Below the pieces are notes generated by a model. That model was not told where the DNA came from, did not search any database, and saw nothing but the letters and a program-made list of their open reading frames with translations. A DNA stretch of 64,000 bases from Halomonas sp. THAF5a (GTDB lineage: Bacteria; Pseudomonadota; Gammaproteobacteria; Pseudomonadales; Halomonadaceae): NCBI RefSeq assembly GCF_009363755.1, contig NZ_CP045417.1, positions 1,488,001-1,552,000 of the forward strand, in the 5' to 3' direction. The stretch's first letter is position 1. The number at the start of each line of letters is the position of its first letter. Shown piece by piece: positions 1-11,200 of the stretch. The position numbers and the translations under genes were made by a program.

Positions 1-909
1 CTGCTCGATGCCTTCTATGCCGAGTTCCAGAAGGAGCTCGCCGTGGCCGAGAGCGAGGAGGGGATGCGTCCCAATCAGCCGGTGCCGACCGACATCGACT
101 GCCCGAGCTGCGGGCGCAAGATGCAGATCCGCACCGCCTCCACCGGCGTCTTCCTGGGCTGCTCCGGGTACAACCTGCCGCCCAAGGAGCGCTGCAAGAC
201 CACCATCGACCTGCTGCCCGGCGACGAGGCGGTGGCGGCCGATGCCGGCGAGGATGCCGAGACCGACGCGCTGCGCGCCAAGCACCGCTGTCCCAAGTGC
301 GGCACCGCCATGGACAGCTACCTGATCGACGAGACGCGCAAGCTGCATATCTGCGGCAACAGCCCGGACTGCGACGGCTACGAGATCGAGCAGGGCAAGT
401 TCCGCATCAAGGGCTACGAAGGCCCGACCATCGAGTGCGACAAGTGCGGCAGCGAGATGCAGCTCAAGTCGGGGCGCTTCGGCAAGTACTTCGGCTGCAC
501 CAGCGACAGCTGCAAGAACACCCGCAAGCTGCTCAGAAGCGGCGAGGTGGCGCCGCCCAAGATGGATCCCATCCCCATGCCGGAGCTCGCCTGCCAGAAG
601 GTCGAGGATCACTACGTGCTGCGCGACGGGGCCAGCGGCCTCTTCCTGGCGGCCAGCAAGTTCCCCAAGAACCGCGAGACCCGTCCGCCGCTGGTCGCCG
701 AGCTCAAGGCCCACGCCGAGGAGCTGCCCGAGAAGTACCGCTACCTGCTGGACGCCCCCGACGCGGATCCGGACGGCCGTCCGGCGCAGATCCGCTTCTC
801 GCGCAAGGCGAAGGAGCAGTTCGTGATGACCGACGAGGGCGGCAAGGCCACCGGCTGGAAGGCCACCTTCGAGGGCGGCAAGTGGCACGTGGAGGACAAG
901 CGCAAGTGA
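1..909 (+). CDS. topA: DNA topoisomerase I, C-terminal part (5' end outside window)
   Basis: The reading frame is open from base 1 and ends at TGA 907-909, giving the last ~302 residues of type IA topoisomerase I, which relaxes negative supercoils. What is visible is the zinc-ribbon tail: CPSCGRKM, then [14 protein letters not shown], then [11 protein letters not shown], each followed by a second cysteine pair, and a final basic segment with [14 protein letters not shown]. The order and spacing match the E. coli-type TopA C-terminus, so the catalytic Tyr domain lies upstream of the window. It overlaps the next gene by 4 bases (GTGA), which suggests translational coupling. I am confident of the identity; the N-terminus cannot be assessed. 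Confidence 0.97.
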   Translation: MLDAFYAEFQKELAVAESEEGMRPNQPVPTDIDCPSCGRKMQIRTASTGVFLGCSGYNLPPKERCKTTIDLLPGDEAVAADAGEDAETDALRAKHRCPKCGTAMDSYLIDETRKLHICGNSPDCDGYEIEQGKFRIKGYEGPTIECDKCGSEMQLKSGRFGKYFGCTSDSCKNTRKLLRSGEVAPPKMDPIPMPELACQKVEDHYVLRDGASGLFLAASKFPKNRETRPPLVAELKAHAEELPEKYRYLLDAPDADPDGRPAQIRFSRKAKEQFVMTDEGGKATGWKATFEGGKWHVEDKRK

Positions 910-1367
910 CCCCGAGAGCCCGCACCAACCAGCTGCTCTACCAGGCCGAGCTGCTGCTCGCGCTGCCCGCCGGCGACGACGAGCACGCCACGGCGCGCCG
1001 CATGGCCGCGGAGGAGGGGGGCTTGGCGCTGCTCGAGCTGGCGCTGGAGTCGCTGCTGCGCGAGGTCACCGAGCATGCCCACCTCGGGCGCCACGACTGG
1101 CGCGAGCTGCTCGGCCCCGAAGGGGCCGGCATCGCCGAGCTGCATCGCCTGCGCGAGTTGGCCGCCCGCCCCGATAGCTGGCTCTCCCGGCTGCTCGCCC
1201 GCCTCGAGGCGCTGCACGGCACCGACGGCGTCGCCCGGCGCCGGTCTGGCAACCCGGGGCTGATCGCCGTGGGCGGCGGGGCGTCTCTCTCCGAGGAGCT
1301 CGCCGAGTGCGTGGGCGAGGCCAAGCGCGAGCTCGCCGCGCTGCGCGAGACCAGCGAGGAGTGGTAG
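906..1367 (+). CDS. DUF6586-type conserved hypothetical protein
   Basis: A 153-residue protein with a GTG start (906-908) overlapping the topA stop. It begins [17 protein letters not shown] and is predicted to be almost entirely alpha-helical and acidic, with no signal peptide, membrane segment or catalytic motif. A small protein of this kind directly follows topA in pseudomonads (the DUF6586 group, from memory), which is the main basis for the name. Function is unknown. Its tail overlaps the start of the NYN-domain gene, so topA and these two genes look like one transcription unit. An ATG-initiated alternative is not available near the start. Confidence 0.7.
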   Translation: MTPRARTNQLLYQAELLLALPAGDDEHATARRMAAEEGGLALLELALESLLREVTEHAHLGRHDWRELLGPEGAGIAELHRLRELAARPDSWLSRLLARLEALHGTDGVARRRSGNPGLIAVGGGASLSEELAECVGEAKRELAALRETSEEW

Positions 1368-1861
1368 CGGCGTCCGGCGACGCCGTCAGGGAGCGCGTCG
1401 CGCTGCTGGTCGACGTGCAGAACGTCTACTACACCGTGCGCCAGGCCTTCGGTCGTCACTTCGACTACCACGCCTTCTGGCGCCGCTTCGCCGCCGGCCG
1501 CGAGGTGGTCGTGGCCAACGCCTACGCCATCGATCGCGGCGACCCCAGGCAGCGCCAGTTCCAGGCGATCCTGCGCGGCATCGGCTTCTCGGTGCATCTC
1601 AAGCCCTTCATCCAGCGCCGCGACGGCTCCGCCAAGGGCGACTGGGACGTCGGCATCGCCCTGGACGCCATGGAGGCGGCGCCGCACGTCGACCGACTGG
1701 TACTGGTCTCCGGCGACGGCGACTTCGACCTGCTGGTCGAGCGGCTGCGCGAGCGCCACGGCGTGACGGTGGAGGTGGTCGGCGTCGAGCGCCTCACGGC
1801 CGAGTCGCTGATCCGCGCGGCCACCCGCTTCGTGCCCATCGAGGGCGACCTGCTGCTCTAA
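1361..1861 (+). CDS. NYN/PIN-like domain protein (putative RNase)
   Basis: A 166-residue protein of the LabA/DUF88 NYN group, a PIN-fold family of predicted metal-dependent ribonucleases. Acidic residues expected at the metal site are present: ALLVDVQNVYY near the N-terminus, KGDWDVGIALDAM in the middle and LVSGDGDFDLLVERL afterwards. The start is taken as GTG 1361, preceded by GCGAGGA and overlapping the previous stop. An in-frame ATG at 1307 would add 18 arginine-rich residues lying inside the upstream gene, so it is unlikely. The substrate is unknown. Co-transcription with topA is suggested by the overlap. Confidence 0.85.
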   Translation: MVAASGDAVRERVALLVDVQNVYYTVRQAFGRHFDYHAFWRRFAAGREVVVANAYAIDRGDPRQRQFQAILRGIGFSVHLKPFIQRRDGSAKGDWDVGIALDAMEAAPHVDRLVLVSGDGDFDLLVERLRERHGVTVEVVGVERLTAESLIRAATRFVPIEGDLLL

Positions 1862-1898
1862 GTGGAAGGCCATTTGGAACGGATCATTGAGAGGAAGC

Positions 1899-1990
1899 CG
1901 GGGGCAGGCCGGAGAAGAGGTCCTACGCCATGGATGGCGTCGGAAGCGCCCAGGGAAGGGTTCACAGCGCCTCTTCGGAGGCCTGCCGAC
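1899..1990 (+). repeat. Dispersed intergenic repeat, family B, copy 1
   Basis: This segment is bounded by outer arms GGCAGGCC (1903-1910) and GGCCTGCC (1980-1987). Inside is a small hairpin, ACGCCA-TGGA-TGGCGT. The same sequence, inverted and about 15 bases longer, is found at 32125-32235. The shared parts include GGTCCTACGCCA, GGATGGCGTCGG, AGCGCCCAGGGA and GGGTTCACAGCGCCTC. It lies downstream of the NYN gene and 95 bases before ybiT. It does not encode a protein and resembles a non-autonomous repeat. Confidence 0.85.
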
Positions 1991-2084
1991 GGATCCTGGA
2001 GTAATCCCCAAGAGGGTCAGGATGTGAGCGGCGGCGATTAACGGGTACAATCGCGCCCCCTTCACGCACTGACTGGACGCTTCA

Positions 2085-3677
<1,593 letters not shown>

Positions 3678-3826
3678 TCCGGCGGCCCGGCGCCCCGGCG
3701 TGACGCCGCTCGCCAACGCCGCGAGCGTATATCGGATGATCTGCATCAAGCGTAATGCCGACGGCTTGGCTAGGCTGAAGGCAGGATCATTCGCCCGCGT
3801 CGGGGCATCACCGGGAGGAGCGACTC

Positions 3827-4291
3827 ATGCGCTTTCATCAGGTCAAGGAGCTGGTCGCCTGGGCGGCCGACTATCACCGCGGGCTTGCCGAGCGCTACGC
3901 GCGGCTGGCAGGCGGTGACGTCAGTGATCGGGTCCGCATGGCCCTGGACTATCTGGCCGAGCATGAGCGCAAGATGCAGACCGAGCTCATGCGCTATCTC
4001 GAGGAGGGTGGGGACCACCGCAAGGTCCTCGAGACCTGGTTCGATGACCCGGCCGACTTTCCCCATGCGCCCGCCCTCGATCGCCTTCCCGAGCGGATGG
4101 GCTGCGACAGCGTCCAGGACGTGCTGGCCACCGCCCTGACCATGCATCGCACCCTGCAGGACCTCTATGCTCACCGCACGGCGCAGGCCTCGATCGAGGC
4201 GGAGCGTGAGTTCTTCGCTGCGCTGGCCAGTGGCCACGAGGCCGAGGTGCGCCGCCTGGCCCGCGACATGCAGCGGCTCGAGGACTACTGA
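3827..4291 (+). CDS. Small all-helical protein upstream of GspE-like ATPase
   Basis: 154 residues, started at ATG 3827 behind a strong GGGAGGAG site. The sequence is rich in helix formers, with histidines and glutamates spaced along the helices (DYHRGLAERY, YLAEHERKMQ, TMHRTLQDLY, EREFFAALASGHEAE). That pattern resembles ferritin-like four-helix bundles, but I cannot assign metal ligands with certainty. It has no signal peptide or membrane segment. It sits 17 bases upstream of the ATPase gene and probably shares its transcript. Function unknown; a ferritin-like or stress-related role is only a guess. Confidence 0.7.
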   Translation: MRFHQVKELVAWAADYHRGLAERYARLAGGDVSDRVRMALDYLAEHERKMQTELMRYLEEGGDHRKVLETWFDDPADFPHAPALDRLPERMGCDSVQDVLATALTMHRTLQDLYAHRTAQASIEAEREFFAALASGHEAEVRRLARDMQRLEDY

Positions 4292-4308
4292 CGACAAGGA
4301 GACGTCCA

Positions 4309-5562
4309 ATGGGTAGCGAAGAAGCATCGTGGCGGGCAGCCCTGCTGCCCCGCCTGCAGGACCGTCAGGCGTCCGAGGGGCATGACGTCGAAAGCGAGGC
4401 GCTGGCGGCCCACCTGCTGATCGAGGATGCCATCCGGGCCCGGGCCAGCGATATTCATCTCGACCCTGCCGTGGATCACTGGCAGGTTCGCCTGCGTATC
4501 GACGGCCGGGTTGTCGACGCCCTGGTCCTCGAGTGGGGCGAGGGCGTGGCGCTGGTCAACCAGCTCAAGGTGCTGGCCGGCCTCGACCCGGTGCCGTCCC
4601 GGGTGGCCAGTGAGGGCAGCCTGAACTGGTCTGGCGAGGATGAGGCGCACCGCCCGACCTTCCTCAGGATCACGGCGGTGAACTGCGTCGCCGGCGAGAA
4701 ACTGGCCGTGCGTTTCCTGGCGCCGCCGCGGGCCTTCCACGACCCCCTCGCCCTGGGCGTCGGGAAGCAGGGCGCACGGGGCATTCGGCACTGGATGGAT
4801 GCCACCGGCGGCATGCTGCTGGTGGCGGGGCCCACTGGCGCCGGCAAGACCACCACGCTCTACACCCTGCTCCACCAGCTGCGGCTCGGTGACAGCCACG
4901 TGGTGACCCTCGAGGATCCGGTGGAGTACGCCATCCCCGGGATCAACCAGATCCAGGTGGATGTCGAGAACGGCCTCGATTTCGCCACCGGTACGCGCTC
5001 CCTGCTGCGTCTTGACCCCGACTACGTGCTGATCGGCGAGGTCCGGGATCCCGAGTCCGCGGCCGCCGCGGTCAGCGTGGCCGGCAGCGGCCGCTCGCTG
5101 ATGGGGACCCTGCACAGCCGAGATGCCGTGGGTGTTGTCTCTGCATTGCGACAGCTGGGATTAGTCGATGCCGAGATCAGTGCCACCCTGGGCCTGGTGA
5201 TCGCCCAGCGGCTGGTGCGTCGGCTCTGCGAGCACTGTCGAGAGCGACGCTCGACCGAGTCCCAGGACGTCGAATGGCTTGAGGCGGTGGGGCTCCCGGT
5301 GCCGCAGGAGGCCTGGTATCCCGTCGGCTGCGAGCGCTGTGACGGCCTGGGCTACCGGGAGCGTACGGGGGTGTTCGAGATCTGGCAGCCGACGCCCCAG
5401 GATCATGCCCTGCTGCTCCGGCACGCCGATGACGCCGTCTTGCGACGCGCCCTGCGCGAGCGGGGCGAGACGCTGATGCTCGCCGATGGGCTGGAGAAAG
5501 CGGCGGACGGCATCACCAGCCTGCGTGAGATCTATCGCATGGGGGCGATCCTGCCCGCCTGA
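4309..5562 (+). CDS. Orphan GspE/PilB-type secretion ATPase
   Basis: A 417-residue ATPase of the type II secretion/type IV pilus family. Walker A GPTGAGKT is at residues 174-181, with an aspartate/histidine box (LEDPVEYAIPGINQIQV), a Walker B region (LLRLDPDYVLIGEVRDPES) and MGTLHSRDAVG. A C-terminal zinc site is formed by CEHC and CERC. An N2-like domain precedes the core (ASDIHLDP, VRLRIDGRVVD), but the long N1 domain of GspE/PilB, which contacts the membrane platform, is absent. A GspE of this class normally needs GspF, GspL or PilC partners; none lie nearby. AAGGAG precedes the ATG. It probably forms an operon with the helical protein upstream. Confidence 0.88.
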   Translation: MGSEEASWRAALLPRLQDRQASEGHDVESEALAAHLLIEDAIRARASDIHLDPAVDHWQVRLRIDGRVVDALVLEWGEGVALVNQLKVLAGLDPVPSRVASEGSLNWSGEDEAHRPTFLRITAVNCVAGEKLAVRFLAPPRAFHDPLALGVGKQGARGIRHWMDATGGMLLVAGPTGAGKTTTLYTLLHQLRLGDSHVVTLEDPVEYAIPGINQIQVDVENGLDFATGTRSLLRLDPDYVLIGEVRDPESAAAAVSVAGSGRSLMGTLHSRDAVGVVSALRQLGLVDAEISATLGLVIAQRLVRRLCEHCRERRSTESQDVEWLEAVGLPVPQEAWYPVGCERCDGLGYRERTGVFEIWQPTPQDHALLLRHADDAVLRRALRERGETLMLADGLEKAADGITSLREIYRMGAILPA

Positions 5563-5605
5563 GCGTCCCCGCTGGCCCTGACCGCTCGCGCCTCGCCGGC
5601 CGCGC

Positions 5606-5634
5606 CTGACAGGGTCGACGCAATGCGGTATAAC
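5606..5634 (+). promoter_or_regulatory. Sigma70-type promoter for the L,D-transpeptidase gene
   Basis: CTGACA (5606-5611) and TATAAC (5629-5634) are separated by exactly 17 bases, a good match to the sigma70 consensus. Transcription would begin near 5641, about 40 bases before the ATG at 5683. Confidence 0.65.
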
Positions 5635-5682
5635 ATCGGCCCAGGTCTGCGCTTCATTTCACCACCTCCAGAGACGGTCCCG

Positions 5683-6294
5683 ATGAATCATCTCTCTCGC
5701 CGCCGCTTCGGCCAGCTGGCGCTGGGCTCCCCCCTGCTGCTGCTCGGCACGCCCGCGTCCGCCAGCCTCATGGATGACCTGCTCTCCCGGGCGGTCGAGC
5801 CTCGCCACGGTGGCGAGCGCTGGGTGCTGGTCGACGACGCCGAGACGAGTCTCGAGGTCCTCCAGGGTAACCGAGTGCTGGAACGCTTTCCGTCGGTGGC
5901 GCTGGGGCGTGGCGGCGCCAGGCCCCAGCGTCGACAGGGCGATCGGGCCACGCCGCTGGGCGAGTTCCGGGTCAATCGCTTCAACCATCGCAGCAAGTTC
6001 CATATCTTCATCGGCCTGGACTATCCCACCCCGACCCATGCGCGCATGGCCCTGGAATCCGGGGTCTACTCGCAGCAGGACTATGACGACTACTTCTCCT
6101 ATTACCGCCGTCACGGCTATCCGCCCCAGGACACGGCGCTCGGTGGTTTTATCGGGATTCACGGCCTGGGAGAGGGCGATCCCGACATTCACCGGCGCTT
6201 TCACTGGACCGATGGCTGCGTCGCGGTGACGGACCCGGAGGTGGAACGCCTGTCGTCGCTGATCGACATTGGCACGCGCGTCGTGATCCGCTAG
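5683..6294 (+). CDS. Periplasmic L,D-transpeptidase (YkuD/YafK-like)
   Basis: 203 residues. The N-terminus is a twin-arginine-like signal (SRRRFGQLALGSPLLLLG, then ASA), so the protein is exported. The YkuD domain carries the catalytic block IGIHGLGEG...FHWTDGCVAVTDPE with nucleophile Cys179 and a TDGC in place of the commoner S/THGC, as in YafK/ErfK-like COG3034 members. It should act on peptidoglycan stem peptides (cross-linking, or lipoprotein attachment or removal); the exact reaction cannot be told from sequence. The ATG at 5683 is chosen because it starts the signal peptide; an upstream in-frame ATG at 5623 lies at the promoter. The adjacent Lpp-like gene suggests a shared role in murein anchoring. 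Confidence 0.88.
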   Translation: MNHLSRRRFGQLALGSPLLLLGTPASASLMDDLLSRAVEPRHGGERWVLVDDAETSLEVLQGNRVLERFPSVALGRGGARPQRRQGDRATPLGEFRVNRFNHRSKFHIFIGLDYPTPTHARMALESGVYSQQDYDDYFSYYRRHGYPPQDTALGGFIGIHGLGEGDPDIHRRFHWTDGCVAVTDPEVERLSSLIDIGTRVVIR

Positions 6295-6483
6295 TCTTTA
6301 CATGCGCAAGGGGCGTTCCAAGCTAAGGATAAGCGCCGTGACGTCGTCCAAGACGTACTCTAGATCAGCGTTTGACTCCCCATGCTTCGCAGCCGAACTC
6401 GCTGCAAGAAGTCCTGCACCTGCAGGAAGCCTGATTTCCAGGCAACATCAACGCAGTACCAAGGAAGACTCAAGGAGAACACC

Positions 6484-6747
6484 ATGACTCTGAAGACTAC
6501 CCTGAAGCTGACCGCCGCTGCCGCTTCTCTGGCCGTTCTGGCTGGTTGTGCCTCCACTGGCGCCCTGGAAGAAGTCCGCATGACCGCCGAGTCTGCCCAG
6601 GCTGACGCTGCAGAAGCTCGCAGCATCGCCACCCAGGCGCAGAACACCGCCAACCAGGCGCAACGCGACGCTCAGGCGGCGCTGGAGATGTCTCAGCAGA
6701 ACCGTGAAGAGATGAACCGCATGTTTGAGCGTTCCATGCGCAAGTGA
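6484..6747 (+). CDS. oprI: Lpp/OprI-family alanine-zipper lipoprotein
   Basis: 87 residues. The signal peptide ends in lipobox LAGC, with the lipidated Cys at residue 22. The mature part is a continuous Ala-rich heptad helix (SAQADAAEARSIATQAQ...), expected to trimerise, and it ends in SMRK. The terminal lysine is the residue that L,D-transpeptidases couple to meso-diaminopimelate in Lpp/OprI proteins, tethering outer membrane to peptidoglycan. AAGGAG lies 8 bases before the ATG. Codon use is strongly biased (CTG, CGC, GAA), as expected for a very abundant protein. It stands alone, with a hairpin terminator downstream. Confidence 0.93.
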   Translation: MTLKTTLKLTAAAASLAVLAGCASTGALEEVRMTAESAQADAAEARSIATQAQNTANQAQRDAQAALEMSQQNREEMNRMFERSMRK

Positions 6748-6790
6748 TCGTTCTCCACCGCCCGGTCGGGCGGTAGTGGAACCATCGGTC

Positions 6791-6819
6791 AGAGGCCTCG
6801 CCATGTTGGCGAGGCCTCT
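6791..6819 (+). terminator. Hairpin downstream of the Lpp/OprI gene
   Basis: Perfect 12-bp stem (AGAGGCCTCGCC against its complement) with a 5-base loop. The T tract after it is weak (GTCGTTGG). It lies 44 bases after the stop codon and could also serve the convergent gene ending at 7034. Confidence 0.6.
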
Positions 6820-7033
6820 GTCGTTGGTGCGTGCTGCTTGATGACGGCGGCCGTCTGCCGTTTCCGCGAGAGCGACCGGCGCCCCGCCTCGACGCCGCTT
6901 CGCAAGGCGGGAGGCGGCGACCGCCGGGTCACGCGGGGCGCCCGGCGGCGCCAGGGCGATCCAGGGACCGCTCCCGCCGCTGACAGGTGGCCCTGAGGCC
7001 TTGCGGGAGCGAATGGATCGGATCGGCAGGGGA

Positions 7034-8080
7034 TCAGCTTTCCTCGGCCGAAACGGTGCGGTCGGTATCGGCGGCGATCAGCTTCAGGCGGTCCCACAGG
7101 GTTTCAGGGGCGGGTTCCGGAGCGCTGACTTCCAGGGGCGTGGGCATGCCGCGGGGAACCTCGACGACCTCGCGCAGCCGGGCATAGTCCACCGGGTAGT
7201 CGAGACCGCTGATGGCGGTATCGACCTCGGAGAGCGCCTCGGTGATGCGCTGGATGGAGGTGCCATCCTCCTCGTCGAGATAAGGGTAGGCCTGAACGTG
7301 CAGCACGCCGTCGGCCCAGCCCAGCTTCAGGGTCTCGTTGATCAGCTTGACCTGGGTGCCGATGGGCAGGCGCGGGAAGAGCGCCTCGATGTCCTCCGGC
7401 AGCATGCGGATGCAGCCGTGGGTGACCCGCATGCCCACGCCTTCGGGGCGGTTGGTGCCGTGGATCAGGTAGCCGGGGATGCCCAGGCGCATCTTGCGGG
7501 TGCCCATCGGGTTGTCGGGGCCCGGTGGCACCACGCTGGGCAGGGGGTCGCCGGCTTCCGCATGCTCGCGCCGGATCGACGCGGGCGGGTACCAGGACGG
7601 ATTCTTGACCTTCTCGGTGATGCGGGTCTCGCCCAGCGGTGTCTTCCAGTCCATGCGACCCACGGCGATGGGGTAGGTCTCGACCCGGGGCGTCTCGCCC
7701 TCCTCGGTGGGCGGGTAGTAGTAGAGGCGCATCTCGGCCACGTTGACCACGACGCCCTCGCGGGGGCCTTCGGGGAGGATGAAGCGCCCCGGGATCACCA
7801 CCTCGGTGCCCTCGAACGGGGCCCAGATGCTGATGTCGGGATTGGCGCGCACCATCTCCTCGTAGCCGATGCCGTGCTCGTGACCGATGTCGATCAGCGT
7901 GTCCTCGGGTTCGGTGACGACGGTGTAGACCTCGCCGACGAGATCGCCCTCCTCGGGTAAGGGATAGTGGCCGCGCGGCCAGTCGTCGGTGTCGGCCTGC
8001 AGGGGGGCGCTCAGGGCGGCGAAGAGCCCCAGTGCGGTGGCGAAGCGGGCGGAGCGCCCGAGCGGGGAGTAGTGCGTCAT
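7034..8080 (-). CDS. L,D-transpeptidase with LysM-like region (ErfK/YbiS/YcfS type)
   Basis: 348 residues with a cleavable signal peptide (ATALGLFAALSAPLQA). A LysM-like stretch (YTVVTEPEDTLIDIGHEHGIGYEEMVRANP...VVIPGRFILP) precedes the YkuD catalytic domain, which has HGTNRPEGVGMRVTHGCIRM with nucleophile Cys223. The arrangement and the intact THGCIRM motif match E. coli ErfK/YbiS/YcfS, the enzymes that attach Lpp to diaminopimelate. Its convergent position to an Lpp/OprI gene fits that job, although YkuD enzymes can also make 3-3 cross-links. A ~90-residue acidic C-terminal extension follows the domain. It starts at ATG 8080, transcribed away from mfd on the same strand. Confidence 0.92.
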   Translation of the reverse strand: MTHYSPLGRSARFATALGLFAALSAPLQADTDDWPRGHYPLPEEGDLVGEVYTVVTEPEDTLIDIGHEHGIGYEEMVRANPDISIWAPFEGTEVVIPGRFILPEGPREGVVVNVAEMRLYYYPPTEEGETPRVETYPIAVGRMDWKTPLGETRITEKVKNPSWYPPASIRREHAEAGDPLPSVVPPGPDNPMGTRKMRLGIPGYLIHGTNRPEGVGMRVTHGCIRMLPEDIEALFPRLPIGTQVKLINETLKLGWADGVLHVQAYPYLDEEDGTSIQRITEALSEVDTAISGLDYPVDYARLREVVEVPRGMPTPLEVSAPEPAPETLWDRLKLIAADTDRTVSAEES

Positions 8081-8183
8081 CGAGTCATGTCTCGTGGTTA
8101 CCGGTCATCGGGGGCTGCGATGGGCCCGTCCTGGGCGTCGACCCTATAGTATCGCCCGACGCGACCGGTTTCTGCCAGATGGA

Positions 8184-8215
8184 GCGGGTGGATCGCCATC
8201 GGCGCATCCACCCGC
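8184..8215 (-). terminator. Possible hairpin terminator after mfd
   Basis: A perfect 10-bp inverted repeat (GCGGGTGGAT with its complement, 12-base loop) begins 11 bases past the mfd stop. No T tract follows on the minus strand, so intrinsic termination is uncertain. Confidence 0.4.
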
Positions 8216-8225
8216 GGTGCGTCGC

Positions 8226-11200
8226 TCAGGCCGCCTCGGCCTTGCGGTTGAGGGTCTCGAGGAGCCGCTCCACCGCCGCGAAGCGCGCTTCCTCCTGCGC
8301 CATGTCCGCCTCGAAGCGCAGGGTGTCGGCGCCGTCGAGGCGGTAGTGATCGGGCGCCTGCTGGATCAGCTGGACCAGCACCAGCGGGTCGACCGCCGTC
8401 TGGGCGGAGAAGATCACTCGACCCTTCTCCGGGCCCGCCTCCAGGCGGGCGATGCCCAGGCGCTCGGCGCGCTGGCGCAGCCGCGTCTGACGCAGCAGGG
8501 TCTTGACCGGCGCCGGCAGCAGGCCGAAGCGATCGGTCATCTCCACCTGCAGCTCCTTGAGCTCCGCCTCGTCGGCGGCGCTGGCGATGCGCTTGTACAT
8601 CACCAGGCGCTGCTGCACATCGTGGAGGTAGTCGTCGGGGATCAGCGCCGGCAGGTTGAGACTGACCTCGACGCCCTGGTCGAGCGGGGCCTCGATGTTA
8701 GGCGTCTTGCCCTCGCGGATCGCCTTCACCGCGCGGTCAAGCATCTGCATGTAGAGGCCGTAGCCGACGGCCTCCATCTGGCCGCTCTGCTCCTCGCCGA
8801 GCAGCTCGCCGGCGCCGCGAATCTCCATGTCGTGGCTGGCCAGGGTGAAGCCGGCACCCAGGTCCTCGGCGCCGGCGATCGCCTCCAGGCGCTTGACGGC
8901 ATCCTTGCTCATGACCCGCGGCGGCGGGGCGAGCAGGTAGGCATAGGCCTGGTGGTGGCTGCGGCCGACGCGACCGCGCAGCTGGTGGAGCTGGGCCAGG
9001 CCGAACTTGTCCGCGCGCTCGATGACGATGGTGTTGGCGCTGGGCACGTCGATGCCGGTCTCGATGATGGTCGAGCACACCAGCACATTGAAGCGCTTGT
9101 GGTAGAAATCGGACATGATCCGCTCCAGCGAGCGCTCGGGCAGCTGGCCGTGGGCGACGCCGACCCGCGCCTCGGGCACCAGCTCGCGGACCCGCTCCGC
9201 GGCGGTCTCGATGGTCTTGACCTCGTTGTGCAGGAAGTAGACCTGGCCACCGCGCAGGATCTCGCGCAGGACCGCTTCCTTGATGACCGCCTCGTCGCGC
9301 TGCTGGACGAAGGTCTTGACCGAGAGGCGTCGAGCCGGCGGGGTGGCGATGATCGAGAGGTCGCGGATGCCGCTCATGGCCATGTTCAGCGTCCTCGGGA
9401 TCGGCGTGGCCGTCATGGTCAGGATGTCCACCTCGGCGCGCAGGCTCTTCAGGCGCTCCTTCTGGGCCACCCCGAAGCGGTGTTCCTCATCGATGATCAA
9501 CAGCCCCATCCTGGGCAGCCGGGTGCTCTTGGAAAGCAGCTTGTGGGTGCCGATGACGATGTCGGCCTGGCCCTCCTCGATGCGCTTCATGGCGTCGGCC
9601 TGCCCCTTGCCGGCGGTGAAGCGCGAGATCAGCTCGATGTTCACCGCGGTGTCGGCGAACCGGTCGCGGAAGTTCTCGAAGTGCTGGCGGGCGAGCAGGG
9701 TGGTGGGCACCAGCACCACCACCTGGCGCCCGGCGTGCACCGACAGGAAGGCGGCGCGCATGGCAACCTCGGTCTTGCCGAAGCCGACGTCGCCGCAGAC
9801 CACCCGGTCCATGGGGCGCGGGGCGGTCAGGTCGCCGATCACGGCCTGGATGGCGGCGCGCTGGTCCGGGGTCTCCTCGAAGGGGAAGCTGGCGGCGAAG
9901 CGGGCGTACTCCTCGTCGGGCGCTGGACAGGCGACGCCCTCCCGCGCCTCGCGGCGGGCATAGATGTCGAGCAGCTCGGCGGCGGTGTCGCGAATCTTCT
10001 CGGCGGCGCGGCGGCGCGCCTTCTCCCACTGGTCGGAGCCCAGCCGATGCAGCGGGGCGAGCTCGTCGTCGGCCCCGGCGTAGCGCGAGATCAGGTGCAG
10101 GCTGTCCACCGGCACGTAGAGCCGCGCGCCCTCGGCGTACTCCAGGGTCACGAACTCGGCGGCCTGACCGCCGGCCTCCAGGGTCTCGAGGCCCTTGTAG
10201 CGGCCCACGCCGTGGGCCTGGTGAACGACCGGCGCGCCCGGGCGCAGCTCCGAGAGATGCCGGATCGCCAGCTCGCCGTCGTCGGTGGCCCGCTCGCGAC
10301 GCCGGCTCTGGCGCACCACCTCGCCGAAGAGCTCGGTCTCGCTGATGACCGCGAGGTCGGGGTCGGTCAGCCACAGGCCGGCGTCGATCTCGCCCTCGGT
10401 GATGGCCAGGCGCGCCTCGCTCGCGAGGAAGGCGGCGAAGTCGTCGACATGGGGCAGGGCGAGGCCCAGCGGCGCCAGGGTCTCCTCCAGGGCCTCGCGC
10501 CGGCCGCGGGACTCGGCGACGAACAGCACCCGGGTGGCGGGGTGGTCGTCGAGGAAGGTCGAGAGGGCCGCCAGCGGCTGCCTGGCCCGGGCGTTGACCG
10601 TCACCGTGGGCGGGGCCTGGCTGGCCGGGGTCACGGCGTGGCGGTGCTCGGTCTCCTCGGTCAGCGCCACGCGGGGATGGCGCTTGATGCCCGAGAAGAC
10701 CTCGGCCACCGGCACGAAGGCCCGGTGGGGCGGCAGCAGCGGACGCGTCGGGTCGACGCCGAGGTTCTCGAAGCGGCTCTCGATGGCGGCCCAGTGGTGC
10801 TCGGCCGCGTCGAAGACGCCGGGCAGCATGGCCACCCGGGTGCCCTCGGCAAGATGCTCGAACAGGGTGGCCGTCTCGTCGAAGAAGAGCGGCAGGTACT
10901 GCTCGAGGCCGGGGGAGGGGATCCCCTTGAGGGCGTCCACATAGAGGGGGCACTGGCGCGGGTCGACGTCGAACAGCGTCTCGAACCCCTCGCGGAAGCA
11001 GGCGATGGCCGAGCGCGACAGCGAGTACTCGTGCGCCGGCAGCAGCTCGACCCGGTCGACCCGGTCGGCGCTGCGCTGGGTGTCGGGATCGAAGTGACGC
11101 AGGGTGTCGATCTCGTCATCGAACAGGTCGATGCGCAGCGGCGACTCGGCGCCCATGGGGAAGAGGTCGATCAGCGCGCCGCGCAGGGCGTACTCGCCGG

